This document shows, piece by piece, positions 8,304-19,609 of a DNA stretch of 64,000 nt. Numbering within the stretch: the stretch's first letter is position 1; every line of letters begins with the position of its first letter. The DNA lies in NCBI GenBank assembly GCA_963785755.1, contig CAWAXG010000013.1, forward strand, positions 496,001 through 560,000, in the 5' to 3' direction. Under the pieces are notes generated by a model. That model was not told the origin of the DNA. It saw nothing but the letters and a program-made list of their open reading frames with translations, and searched no databases. The position numbers were made by a program, and so were the translations under genes. This DNA comes from JACCXG01 sp963785755. Lineage in GTDB: Bacteria; Acidobacteriota; Vicinamibacteria; Vicinamibacterales; 2-12-FULL-66-21.

Positions 8304-10757
8304 TCATACCGCGGCCGGCCGAAGCACACGCTGCAGAATCATGGACGCGACCTGCTTGGCGTGCGGGCCGGTATTGCCCTCGGGGCCGACGCAAGAGGGA
8401 CAGCCGGAGGCACAGGGGCAGCCGTCGATCAGCTCCCGCGTCCGATCGAGCAGCGAGAGGTGCATGTCGTACAGCGGGCGGCTGAACCCGATCCCTCCGG
8501 GATAGTTGTCGTAGATGAAGATGTGCGGCGACGGCGCCACGTCTGCCGGTACGCTACCGGCGCCTCCTGTCCGCACCTGACGTTCGATGCTGCCGCCATC
8601 CACCGAAATCCCGATGTCATGGCCGGCGCACATCAGCAGCAGCTGGGCGATATTCCGCATCGCGAAGGCCAGACCCACGACGCCGTCGCGTTTGTCGTCG
8701 CCCCCGAACGGCAGCGACTGCATGATCGCAGCCGGAATCGTCAGCCAGTAGGACGACGTATGCATCTGCTGTTCGGGCAGATCGAGTTCACCGGAGCCGA
8801 CGTTCTCGTTCGTGTAGAACTTGATCTTCTTGAACCCCACCACCCGCGAGACAACGTGCACCTCGCCATGGCTCTTCACCGACATGCTCAAGTTGGGCAC
8901 GAGCCCCTCTGGGTGTTCGGTGTCATCGGGAAAGCCGTCCACCGTATCCGAGTCGCCTTCGCTGGCAAACGTATCCAGGATCGTGACCTTCGTATAGGTG
9001 ATGGCGTTCGTGTAGTAGTCGCAGTCGACAGCCCGAACGTAGGCCTTCCGCCCGTCGAAATCGAAGCGTTCCACCTGAAACAGCGCTCCCTCGACGATGT
9101 AGATCGCCTTTTCGTGGAGGGTTGACGGACCGCTCGTGAAGTCGGTCTCGCCGATGACGCGTTCTCCGTGGGTCGTGTCCACGACAACGAAGTTATCGGA
9201 CGATACCGACCGCAAGCTGACCGCGTCGGCCGGATACGACTCGCTCGTCCAGTTCCACTGCCCGTCGGCGTGGTGCACGAAGCCCGCCTCGGCCAGGACC
9301 GAGAGCACGTCCTGCACGTTCTCGAGGCCGAACCGATCCTCGTCCGCAAACGGCAGCTCGAAAGCCGCGCATTTCACGTGGTCGAGCAGGATGTGCAGGT
9401 TGTCGGGATTGATCAGCGCGTGCTCGGGTGTGCCATCGAAAAAATACGAAGGGTTGCGCACGACGAACTGATCCAGTGGCGCGCTGCTCGCGACGAGCAC
9501 CGCCGCCGATCGCGTCGTCCGGCGGCCGGCGCGCCCCGCGCGCTGCCATGTCGCGGCTATCGTTCCCGGATAGCCGGCCAGCACGGCGACATCCAGCGCG
9601 CCGATATCAATCCCGAGCTCCAGCGCGTTGGTCGAGACGACGGCCCGGACCTGCCCTTCGCGCAGACCGCGCTCGATTTCCCGGCGGCGGTTCGGCAGGT
9701 ACCCCCCTCGATAGCCGCGAACGACGTCAGCGGCTCCGGGAGGGCCATGGAACGCGTCTTTCAGATACGTCGTGAGGATCTCGACGGCGAGCCGGCTCTG
9801 GGCGAACAGGATCAGCTGAAGGTTGTGGCGCAGGAATTCGAGTGAGACTCGCCTGGCCTCGGCCAGGTAAGAGCGGCGGATGCCGAGCTCCGCGTTGACG
9901 ACCGGCGGGTTGACGAACAGAAAGAACTTCTCGCCGCGGGGCGCCCCACTCTTCTCCACCAGCTCGAACGGCAGGCCGGTCAATCCTTCCGCGAGCTCAC
10001 GCGGATTCGCAATCGTCGCCGACGAGCAGATGAAGACAGGATTCGAGCCGTAATGCCGGCAGATCCGCTGGAGCCGCCGCAGGATGTTGGCGAGATGGCT
10101 GCCGAACACGCCACGGTACGCGTGCAGCTCGTCGATCACCACGAATCGCAGATTCTCGAACAGCTTCGCCCAGCGCGGATGGTGCGGCAGGATGCCGGAG
10201 TGCAGCATGTCCGGGTTGCTGAGCACGACGTGCGCCTTGCCACGGATCGCCCGCCGCGCATCCGCCGGCGTATCGCCGTCGTAGGTGAACACGCCAATCT
10301 GCAGGTCGCTCTCGTGCGAGACGAGCTCCGAGAGCGTGTGCAGCTCCGCGAGCTGATCCTGCGCTAGCGCTTTCGTCGGAAACAGGTACAACGCTCGCGC
10401 GGACGGATCCTTCAGGATGGCGTTCAGCACGGGCGCGTTGTAACAGAGCGTCTTGCCCGATGCGGTCGGCGTGATGGTGACGACGTTGCGGCCCGCGAGA
10501 ACGTGTTCGAACGCTTGCGCCTGATGCGTATAGAGCTGCTCGATGCCGCGGGCCATCAGCGCCCCGCGAAGCCGTTCGTCGGCCTCGGCCGGAAATGGCG
10601 CAAACGACGGCGCGACGGCGGGCAGCCGGTGCGCAGCGGTGACGATGGGGTCGGCGTCCCGCCCGAGCGGCGCCTTGGACGCCGTCAGCCGGCTCAAGAC
10701 CTCTTGCAGCGAACGGTCCTTGTCGCCGGTGAAGACAGGAAGGGTCTGGGAAATCAT
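8304..10757 (-). CDS. mrfA: MrfA-like DEAD/DEAH-box helicase (YprA) with C-terminal zinc-binding domain
   Basis: Superfamily 2 3'-5' DNA helicase, the motor of the MrfAB repair pair. Motif I is TPTASGKT (about residue 100), motif II DELH (near 210, FVVIDELHAYRG), motif III SSATIANP, and motifs V-VI TNALELGIDIG and QRAGRAGRR. The C-terminal MZB region ends with the four-cysteine cluster CPCASGCPSC, the predicted metal site. Length (817 residues from the ATG at 10757; a TTG two codons earlier is possible) matches the family. It precedes mrfB with almost no gap, so the two are co-transcribed. Confidence 0.93.
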   Translation of the reverse strand: MISQTLPVFTGDKDRSLQEVLSRLTASKAPLGRDADPIVTAAHRLPAVAPSFAPFPAEADERLRGALMARGIEQLYTHQAQAFEHVLAGRNVVTITPTASGKTLCYNAPVLNAILKDPSARALYLFPTKALAQDQLAELHTLSELVSHESDLQIGVFTYDGDTPADARRAIRGKAHVVLSNPDMLHSGILPHHPRWAKLFENLRFVVIDELHAYRGVFGSHLANILRRLQRICRHYGSNPVFICSSATIANPRELAEGLTGLPFELVEKSGAPRGEKFFLFVNPPVVNAELGIRRSYLAEARRVSLEFLRHNLQLILFAQSRLAVEILTTYLKDAFHGPPGAADVVRGYRGGYLPNRRREIERGLREGQVRAVVSTNALELGIDIGALDVAVLAGYPGTIAATWQRAGRAGRRTTRSAAVLVASSAPLDQFVVRNPSYFFDGTPEHALINPDNLHILLDHVKCAAFELPFADEDRFGLENVQDVLSVLAEAGFVHHADGQWNWTSESYPADAVSLRSVSSDNFVVVDTTHGERVIGETDFTSGPSTLHEKAIYIVEGALFQVERFDFDGRKAYVRAVDCDYYTNAITYTKVTILDTFASEGDSDTVDGFPDDTEHPEGLVPNLSMSVKSHGEVHVVSRVVGFKKIKFYTNENVGSGELDLPEQQMHTSSYWLTIPAAIMQSLPFGGDDKRDGVVGLAFAMRNIAQLLLMCAGHDIGISVDGGSIERQVRTGGAGSVPADVAPSPHIFIYDNYPGGIGFSRPLYDMHLSLLDRTRELIDGCPCASGCPSCVGPEGNTGPHAKQVASMILQRVLRPAAV

Positions 10758-10992
10758 GTGCAAGCCGCTGCGGTACCGTAAATTGCGGGAACGATGGTAG
10801 CAGCGCAGAGGGCGGCGATCAATAGGCGAAAGCCCAGAGAAGGAGGAATGGAACTCGGGGCGGGGCTAAGTTCTAGTTAACTCAACAAGGAGGATGGAGG
10901 ACGGGAGTTGGTTTTTGAAAAGCCAAAACATTCTTCCCTCCCATGTCCCTGTGAGATGAAAACCCCTCCGAATCTCTATCGAACTCCCATCC

Positions 10993-11388
10993 TCACGAGC
11001 CAGGGTCGACCGGCGTCGGCAGCTCGAACCAGATCTCGAACTCGTAGCCGTCCGGGTCGTACGCGAACAGATAGGGCTCCCCCGGCACGAACTCGCCATG
11101 CTCGCGAACCGTCCCGCCGGCCTGTTCGACTGCCTCGCGCGCGCGATCGATATCCGCGGCGGACCTGAGACGGAAGCCGAAGTGGGCGACACCGCCGGGC
11201 TGCCCGGCGCGCTCGGGGGCTTCTTCGAGCACGAGCACGTCGCGCGCGCCCGGCGTCTGGAGTTGCGCGAATCCATCCTGTCTGTAGACTTCGATGGCGC
11301 CGAACACATCCTGGTAGAAGCGCGACGATCGGCTGACGTCGCGTACGGCGAGCGCGATGTGGGTGAGACCGAACGTGGCGACCGGCAT
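10993..11388 (-). CDS. VOC (glyoxalase/dioxygenase fold) protein
   Basis: A 131-residue metalloenzyme of the vicinal oxygen chelate fold. The start is the ATG at 11388, giving MPVATFGLTHIALAVRDVSR. The two beta-alpha-beta-beta-beta halves are clear, with likely metal ligands His in THIAL, His in VAHFGF and Glu in YEFEIWFE. The substrate cannot be read from the sequence; glyoxalase I-like, ring-cleaving and antibiotic-modifying members share this signature. It starts five bases after the stop of the SGNH hydrolase gene, so the two form an operon. A low-quality 235-base gap separates it from mrfA. Confidence 0.85.
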   Translation of the reverse strand: MPVATFGLTHIALAVRDVSRSSRFYQDVFGAIEVYRQDGFAQLQTPGARDVLVLEEAPERAGQPGGVAHFGFRLRSAADIDRAREAVEQAGGTVREHGEFVPGEPYLFAYDPDGYEFEIWFELPTPVDPGS

Positions 11389-11393
11389 GCGCG

Positions 11394-12071
11394 CTACTCC
11401 AGGAACGGTCGCACGAGCGTGGTCCAGAGCTCGTAGCCTTTCGGCGTCAGGTGCAGGCCGTCCTCCACCAGCAGATCCTTTCGCGGCTTCTCGTCCCATC
11501 CGAGCATCGGACCATCGACATCGATGAACCCGAGGCGCTCGTCCTCCTGGCAGTACGCACGAATGCCCGCGTTCGCTGCGCGGACCGTCTCGATCAGTTT
11601 CCAGCGCTGAATGCTCGGCTTGATGCCGATGAATGCGATGCGTGTCTGCGGCAAGACGGCATGGATCTTCGCCACGAAGGTCTTGAAATCATCGATCACC
11701 GTCGCGGGCGTCTTGCCCGCGGCAAGGTCGTTGTCGCCGGCGTAAAACACTACGGTCCGCGGCTTGTGCCGCAGGACGAGCCGATCGACGTGATTCACCG
11801 AATCGACGATCTGCGAGCCGCCAAACCCGCGATTGATCACCGGCAGTCCCGGAAATGACTTCGGGAGATCCCACAGCCGGATGCTGGAGCTGCCGACGAA
11901 GACGATCCCGCCTGGCGCAGGTGGCGACTGCTGATCCTGCTGTTCGAACTCCGCCATCTCCTTGGCCCAGCGATCCGCTTGCGCAGCGAGCGGCCGCTGG
12001 CCGTAAGCCGCCGCGGACAACACCGAGGCGACGACAAGATGGAGCAGGAGATCTCGTTGCGTGTGTTTCAT
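11394..12071 (-). CDS. secreted SGNH/GDSL-type hydrolase
   Basis: Esterase/acetylhydrolase-like enzyme of 225 residues with an N-terminal signal peptide (MKHTQRDLLLHLVVASVLSA...). The SGNH blocks are in order: catalytic Ser in IVFVGSSSIRLW, Gly in INRGFGGSQ, Asn in FYAGDNDLA, and the Asp-His pair in EDGLHLTPKG. Such enzymes often remove acetyl groups from polysaccharides, which would fit the divergent rhamnogalacturonan lyase next door, but that link is inference. The ATG at 12071 is chosen because the signal peptide begins there; upstream codons give no sensible sequence. Confidence 0.88.
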   Translation of the reverse strand: MKHTQRDLLLHLVVASVLSAAAYGQRPLAAQADRWAKEMAEFEQQDQQSPPAPGGIVFVGSSSIRLWDLPKSFPGLPVINRGFGGSQIVDSVNHVDRLVLRHKPRTVVFYAGDNDLAAGKTPATVIDDFKTFVAKIHAVLPQTRIAFIGIKPSIQRWKLIETVRAANAGIRAYCQEDERLGFIDVDGPMLGWDEKPRKDLLVEDGLHLTPKGYELWTTLVRPFLE

Positions 12072-12151
12072 GGTGGAGGTCTCGAAAAGGGGCCCAGTAT
12101 ACCCACAGGCCAACTTGCCCCGCACGCCCTTTCCTGAGACGATTCCGCTCG

Positions 12152-14023
12152 ATGTTGCGACCTGCCACGCTGATCCTCTGTTGCATTGCTGCGCTGGCCA
12201 GCAGCCCGCAGAACCCGGCGCCGGCGCCTCAGCCGAGCACGCGTCCGCCCGAGAACAACGACCAGACGCTCAGACCGCTGACGCCGGAAGAGATTCCACC
12301 CAATTTGAATTTCTACGCCATCGATCCCCTCTACAAGCCCGGTGTTCCGCTGGGGTGGTCGGAGCGCCGGATCGACGAAGTGCTGGACCGGGGGACCCTG
12401 GGGCGTGTGGTCGAGCCGGGCCGCGTCTATCTCGGGTGGCGACTGCTGAAGACCGATTCGCCGGACGTCGCGTTCAACGTGTACCGCGTGACTGATGGCG
12501 GCACGCCGATCAAGCTCACCGCGAAACCGCTGGCCAGGACGACCGACTTCACTGACACGGGCGCGCCGCTCGATCGCGAGAACGTCTGGTTCGTCAAGCC
12601 GATCGTGAACGGGCGCGAGCAGGACGAGGCCATCCGCGTTTCTCTTCCCGCCAACGCGCCGCCTCGACTTTTCAGCGCCGTCAGGCTGAAAGAGGACGTG
12701 AAGAGCGTCGATCGCGTGGCGGTCGCCGATCTGAACGGCGACGGCTCGTACGATTTCGTGGTGAAGCATCCCGCCGGCAACATCGATCCTGGACGCATCC
12801 GGCCCAGTCCCGACACCTACAAGCTCGATGGCTACGACGGCCGCACCGGCGCGTTTCTCTGGCGCATCGACCTCGGATGGAACGTCAATCTCGGTATCTG
12901 GTTCTCGCCGATGATCGCTCGCGACCTCGACGGCGACAACAAGGCGGAGATCTGCGTTCGCGCCGCGCCGTATGCCGCCACCCGCGAGCAGGCGTTCGAT
13001 GGCGGCAAAGGCATCGTCCTGGACGGCCCGGAGTACCTCGCGGTCTACGACGGAACGACCGGCAAGGAGATCGACAAGGTCGATTGGATCGAGCGGGGCA
13101 AGGTCACCGACTGGGCGGATACGACCGGCAATCGCTCGAGCCGGCACATGATGGGCGTGGCGTATCTCGACGGCAAGACACCCAGCGTGCTCGCCGTCCG
13201 GGGCACGTATGGCTTGATGAAAGTGGATGCCTGGATGCTGCGCAACCGCAAGCTGGAGAAGGTCTGGCGGTGGACCAACGAACGCGCGCCGTTCAAGTAT
13301 CACGGCCAGGGGCAGCACAGCATCAAGACCGCCGACATCGATGGCGACGGCTTCGACGAAATCGTCAACGGCTCAATCGCGATCGATCACGACGGCCGGA
13401 CGATGTGGAGCACGGGCATGGGCCACGGCGATCGGTTCTATGTCTCCGACATCGATCCGTCGCGGCCCGGTCTCGAGATCTGGTACACGATCGAGGACCC
13501 ACATCCGCAGAACGGCGTGAGCCTGTGGGACGCGCGGACCGGCGATTTGATCTTCGGCAGCCGGGAGCCGAACCGCGACAACCAGATTGCCGGGGGCCTC
13601 GCCGGCGATATCGACGCAAGCCATCCGGGAATGGAGCTCTGGGGCGACCGGTTCTTCTTCTCGGCGAAGGGGCAGCCGATCACCGGCGAGGTACCGCCGC
13701 AAAACGAGCTCGCCTGGTGGGACGCGGACCCGCTCCGCGAGATCGTCAGCCGCGGCACGGTCAGCAAGTGGAAGGGCGCCGAGCTAGCCCGGATCGAAGG
13801 CAGCGTGCAGCAGATCGCGGATCTTGCCGGAGACTGGCGGGAAGAAATCGTGACCTTCGTCAACGGCGAGCTGCGCGTCTATACGACGACGATTCCCGCG
13901 GCCGACCGCCGTGTCTCCCTGATGCAGGATCCGCTGTACCGAAACGACGTGACCAATCGCTCGATGGGCTATCCGCACGTGCCGATGACAAGCTATTTCA
14001 TCGGTGAACAGCCCCGCAAGTAG
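12152..14023 (+). CDS. rhamnogalacturonan lyase, polysaccharide lyase family 11
   Basis: Cleaves the rhamnogalacturonan I backbone of pectin by beta-elimination (as YesW/YesX of B. subtilis). The 623-residue protein has a signal peptide (MLRPATLILCCIAALASS), a proline-rich linker, an N-terminal fibronectin-like domain (GWRLLKTDSPDVAFNVYRV) and an eight-bladed propeller with calcium-type loops (VAVADLNGDGSYDFVVKH, DLDGDNKAEICV, KTADIDGDGFDEIVNGS). The GQGQHSIKTADIDGDG and TGMGHGDRFYVSDIDP segments are family hallmarks. The start is the ATG at 12152, where the signal peptide begins. It suggests plant-derived pectin as a carbon source. Its 3' end faces the crcB relic. Confidence 0.92.
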   Translation: MLRPATLILCCIAALASSPQNPAPAPQPSTRPPENNDQTLRPLTPEEIPPNLNFYAIDPLYKPGVPLGWSERRIDEVLDRGTLGRVVEPGRVYLGWRLLKTDSPDVAFNVYRVTDGGTPIKLTAKPLARTTDFTDTGAPLDRENVWFVKPIVNGREQDEAIRVSLPANAPPRLFSAVRLKEDVKSVDRVAVADLNGDGSYDFVVKHPAGNIDPGRIRPSPDTYKLDGYDGRTGAFLWRIDLGWNVNLGIWFSPMIARDLDGDNKAEICVRAAPYAATREQAFDGGKGIVLDGPEYLAVYDGTTGKEIDKVDWIERGKVTDWADTTGNRSSRHMMGVAYLDGKTPSVLAVRGTYGLMKVDAWMLRNRKLEKVWRWTNERAPFKYHGQGQHSIKTADIDGDGFDEIVNGSIAIDHDGRTMWSTGMGHGDRFYVSDIDPSRPGLEIWYTIEDPHPQNGVSLWDARTGDLIFGSREPNRDNQIAGGLAGDIDASHPGMELWGDRFFFSAKGQPITGEVPPQNELAWWDADPLREIVSRGTVSKWKGAELARIEGSVQQIADLAGDWREEIVTFVNGELRVYTTTIPAADRRVSLMQDPLYRNDVTNRSMGYPHVPMTSYFIGEQPRK

Positions 14024-14034
14024 AGCCGGCGAGA

Positions 14035-14166
14035 TCAGGCCGGTGCGCCGAACACGCCACGGGCCAGGGCGCGCCCCGCGAAAACGGCGCCGATGCCAAG
14101 GACGATGTGGTACCGGAGGATCGAGCCGAGCGCACCACCGAGACCGACGAGCAGCACGCGAATCAC
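14035..14166 (-). pseudogene. crcB: N-terminal fragment of CrcB/Fluc fluoride channel
   Basis: A 43-codon reading frame begins with a GTG that overlaps the symporter stop (GTGA) and encodes IRVLLVGLGGALGSILRY, which matches the first helix of CrcB including the GGxxGSxxRY signature. A second short hydrophobic stretch (IGAVFAGRALARGVFG) follows, and the frame stops at 14035. Full CrcB proteins have about 125 residues and four helices; the remainder is absent, because the opposing lyase gene ends at 14023. It is either a truncated relic or a single-helix microprotein retaining coupled translation. The match rests on one motif, so confidence is moderate. Confidence 0.55.
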
Positions 14167-15472
14167 GCGGCTTTGTCCTTCGCAATCTTCGCGACGATGC
14201 CGCTCAGCCCGATGACCCCGATCAGATTCGGGAAGACCTGCAGCGCGTTCATCAGATCGCCCCAGGCCCAGACGACCTCGACGCGCGAGATCGCGCCGAA
14301 CGGGATCAGCAGACAGAAAATCCACCGGTACGGCATGGTGACTCTCCGTCCCAGGATGTACTCGAAGAACTGCTCACCGTAGTACGCCCAGCCGATGAGC
14401 GTGGTGTATCCGAAGAGAAAGGTGCAAAAGGCGACGATCCATCCGCCCCCGGCCGGCATCGTGGTGTTGAACGCCGCGGCGACGGCGGCAGTGCTCGTCA
14501 GCCCGCTCTGCCAGACACCGGTCAGCAGGATCGTCATCGCGCTGATCGTCGAGGTGACGAACGACACGATGAAGACTTCCATCACCGCATGGAGTCCCTG
14601 CTGGGCCGGACGATCGCTCTGCGCGGTGCCGTAAGCGACCGCGGCGGTACCGTAGCCGGCCTCGTTGGCGTAGATGCCGCGGGCTATCCCGTAGCGCATC
14701 GCGACGAGAAAACCGATCCCGCCCCCTGCCGCCGCTTCCATCGAAAACGCGCGGTCGAAGATGAGGGCGAAGACGTCGGGAATGCGGTTCGCGTTGAACA
14801 CGATCACGATCAGCCCGCCGGCGAGATAGAGGCCGACCTTGATCGGTGACAGCTTTTCGGCGGCGCGGCCGATCGACTTGATCCCGCCGATGATCACCAG
14901 CCAGGTCAGCACGGCGATCGCGATGCCGGATGCCAGCCTGGGAATGCCCGCCACGGAATCGAGCACCAGCGCCATCGAATTCGGCTGGGTGAACGGCGTC
15001 GTGGTCAACGCAGCGATCGCGGCGACGAACGCGAAGAGCCAGGCCAGGACCGGCGAGCGGAGGCCGTCGCGCAGGTAGTACATCGGGCCGGACAACACGA
15101 CCGACCCGCGAGTCTCCCGGAAGGTCAGGCCGAGGACGGCTTCGGCGAACTTGATGGAGGTCGCGACGAATCCGTACACCCAGATCCAGAACAGCGCACC
15201 TGGCCCGCCGGACACGATCGCAGTCGCGACCCCGGCGATGTTGCCCGTGCCGATGGAGGCGGCAAGCGAGGTCATGAAGGCCTGGAACGGGGTCAACACG
15301 CCGCTGGCGCCGCTGCCGCGCACGAAGGCCACGCGGCAGGCTTCGCCGAAGCGCCGTACCTGAATGAACCCGGTGCGAATGGTCAGAAAGACGCCGGTGC
15401 CGAGGAGAATGCCGACGATCCACGGCATGAACAGGAAGTCGGCCGCGGATTGAATCAGGCCGGCAACCTGAC

Positions 15473-15476
<4 letters not shown>
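14163..15476 (-). CDS. sodium:alanine/glycine symporter family protein (AGCS, AlsT-like)
   Basis: Inner-membrane Na+-coupled amino acid symporter, 437 residues, about 10-11 transmembrane helices. Family landmarks are TGFIQVRRFGE near the N-terminus, the ion-site motif SLAASIGTGNIAGVATAI, FRETRGSVVLSGPMYYLRDG, and the conserved GIYANEAGYGTAAVAYGTAQSDRPAQQG. The C-terminal helix ends near AKIAKDKAA. The ATG overlaps the stop of the upstream kinase gene (ATGA), so the kinase and transporter are made from one message. Regulation of transport by that kinase is possible but not shown. Confidence 0.93.
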
Positions 15477-17719
<2,243 letters not shown>

Positions 17720-17760
17720 GCGCCCGAATTCTCACACGACAGTGTTGAAGCCGCCGTCGC

Positions 17761-18540
17761 TCAAATGTTCGACCGCGACTGACAACCATCTACGGTAATG
17801 CTCGCGCCGCTAATCCAGCTGGCGCGCGCGGACGCGAGAAACGCGACGACCGAGGCGACTTCCTCGGCGTGCCCGAACCGGCCGAACGGCAGCTCCCGCT
17901 TCACGAATTCCGCGATGCCGGCCGGATCGGCCTGCTGCCGGCGGTGCCATGACCCACCGGGAAACAGGATCGAACCTGGCGACACACTGTTGACGCGGAT
18001 GTTCAAGGGCGCGAGCTGCTGGGCGAGCGACTTGCCGAGACTGATCTCTGCGGCTTTGACCGCATTGTAGGTCATCCGGCCGCCGGATTCACGCCCCCAG
18101 ATCGACGCAATGAGAATGATGACGCCGCCGCCGCGCTCGCGCATCAGCGGCACCGCCAGCCGCGACGCGCGGATCGCCGGGAACAGCGTCTCGTCCAGCG
18201 CGGCCTGCCATTCGAGATCCGACGTGCCAAGCAGGTCGCTGCCGCCTGCCGTCGCGACGTTGTTGACCAGGATGTCGAGCCCGCCGAACGCTTCGGCGGT
18301 CCGTGCGACGACGAGCTCGACGCCCGCCGCGGTCGAAAGATCGGCCTGAACCGACAGGACCATGTTCGGCTTCCGGGCGGCCGCCTCGACTTCGACCGCC
18401 GCCTCCGCGAGACGCTCGGCGCCGCGGGCGCAGAGGCAGACACGGCATCCTTCGGCCACGAGAGCCCGAGCGCTCGCCAGGCCGAGCCCCCGGCTGGAGC
18501 CGGTCACGATGGCGATCTTGTCCGCAAGGCCCAGATCCAT
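17761..18540 (-). CDS. short-chain dehydrogenase/reductase (SDR)
   Basis: Classical SDR of 259 residues with the Rossmann glycine motif VTGSSRGLGLA, NNVA, the active-site Ser in LIASIWG, and YNAVKAAE (YxxxK). The C-terminal SGASITVDG is typical of FabG-like enzymes. The Asn usually found in the NNAG motif is kept but followed by VA. Substrate unknown. It lies between a DUF547 gene (80 bases upstream) and the kinase gene (41 bases downstream), all on the minus strand. Confidence 0.92.
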   Translation of the reverse strand: MDLGLADKIAIVTGSSRGLGLASARALVAEGCRVCLCARGAERLAEAAVEVEAAARKPNMVLSVQADLSTAAGVELVVARTAEAFGGLDILVNNVATAGGSDLLGTSDLEWQAALDETLFPAIRASRLAVPLMRERGGGVIILIASIWGRESGGRMTYNAVKAAEISLGKSLAQQLAPLNIRVNSVSPGSILFPGGSWHRRQQADPAGIAEFVKRELPFGRFGHAEEVASVVAFLASARASWISGASITVDGCQSRSNI

Positions 18541-18620
18541 TCGCTATGTCCTCGCGGGAACCACAGTCAGACGCACCACTCCCCCAGCTGACCAACGATC
18601 GTGCGAGAGGATGGCAGGGA

Positions 18621-19469
18621 TCAATCGACGCGGCCGCCGCTGAGGTCGTTCAATCGCCAGTCCAGATTGTGGAACACAACCTCAAAGTCGTTCTTCTCGA
18701 CGAACTCTTTTTCGAGCCGCAGCAGGTGCGGCGTGACGAACGCCAGAATGGCCCGCTCGATAGGTGAACGTGACCCGAATTTCCCCTCGGTGCCCTTGTC
18801 GTAGGCGGCGATGAACTCCGCTTCGTGCCAGCTGATGAGCGGGGTCACGGACATCCGGCCGGTCAGGCGGTCGATCTTCAGCATCGCCTGGTCGGCGACG
18901 AATTCCGCCTGCACGGCATCGAGCTGCGCGGCGAGCCGATCGCCGGTGTACGCCTCGCTGCGCAGCCGGCCGCTCCCGACGGCGCCGCGCCCGAGTGCGA
19001 GATACAGGCGCGGATCCTTGAATTCGGGAAGGACGGTCTTCTCGATCTCGTCGAGGGTCAGCGATCGGCCGGCGACGCGATGCTTCGCCGTCTCGAACGC
19101 GCCCGCGATCTGCCGGATGCTCGACGCGGGATACATCGACGATTTCCCGCTGATTGGATAGCGATTGATCACCGTCTGCAGGACGATCGCATTGTAGGCG
19201 TTCAGCCAGAACGCGACCTTCTCATTACTTGACCAGGCATCGAACGTCGCCTTCGGGACGTTGAGCGACGCGACGTAGCGATCGAGACGCTCACGATCGC
19301 TGCGGACCGCCCGGTAGTAGACGAGCCCATCGCGGACGTTGATGTCGAGAAGCTGATCGTAAGCCCGGTGGAAGAGGGGAATCGAGTCCGACTTTTGGGC
19401 TGCTGACGACGAGAGAACCGCCACGCTGCAGGCAAGAGCCAGCACGACAAGACACGCGATCCGGGTCAT
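18621..19469 (-). CDS. secreted DUF547 protein
   Basis: A 282-residue exported protein with a signal peptide (MTRIACLVVLALACSVAVLSS). The body matches the DUF547 family, recognisable from EKVAFWLNAYNAIVLQTVI, IEKTVLPEFKDPRLYLALG and the end of the domain near LLRLEKEFVEK. The family has an unresolved function and a papain-like fold has been suggested for it. Here the usual cysteine/His pair of the C-terminal half (commonly HxALNCxS) is changed: LALGRGAVGSGRL has neither His nor Cys. That suggests loss of any catalytic role, or a divergent subgroup. Confidence 0.82.
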   Translation of the reverse strand: MTRIACLVVLALACSVAVLSSSAAQKSDSIPLFHRAYDQLLDINVRDGLVYYRAVRSDRERLDRYVASLNVPKATFDAWSSNEKVAFWLNAYNAIVLQTVINRYPISGKSSMYPASSIRQIAGAFETAKHRVAGRSLTLDEIEKTVLPEFKDPRLYLALGRGAVGSGRLRSEAYTGDRLAAQLDAVQAEFVADQAMLKIDRLTGRMSVTPLISWHEAEFIAAYDKGTEGKFGSRSPIERAILAFVTPHLLRLEKEFVEKNDFEVVFHNLDWRLNDLSGGRVD

Positions 19470-19609
19470 AGGGTAATCCTATCGCGAGCCGGACCGCCCG
19501 GTGCGGCCTCGGCACAGGCAGCACAACCACAGATTCAGCCGGAACCCTGGCTCGAATGGCCATCGACGTCGGCTCCCGCAGATGCGCGAAGTCACGACCG
19601 GTGCCACGG

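Noticed and set aside
10758..10992. Imperfect inverted repeat around 10890-10911 and 10981-10994 between mrfA and the VOC gene
   Set aside because: GGAGGATGG and CCATCCTC pair only with a 5-6-base bulge; too weak to call a repeat element.
12068..13318. Minus-strand frame across the PL11 lyase
   Set aside because: Shadow of a gene with clear family motifs on the other strand.
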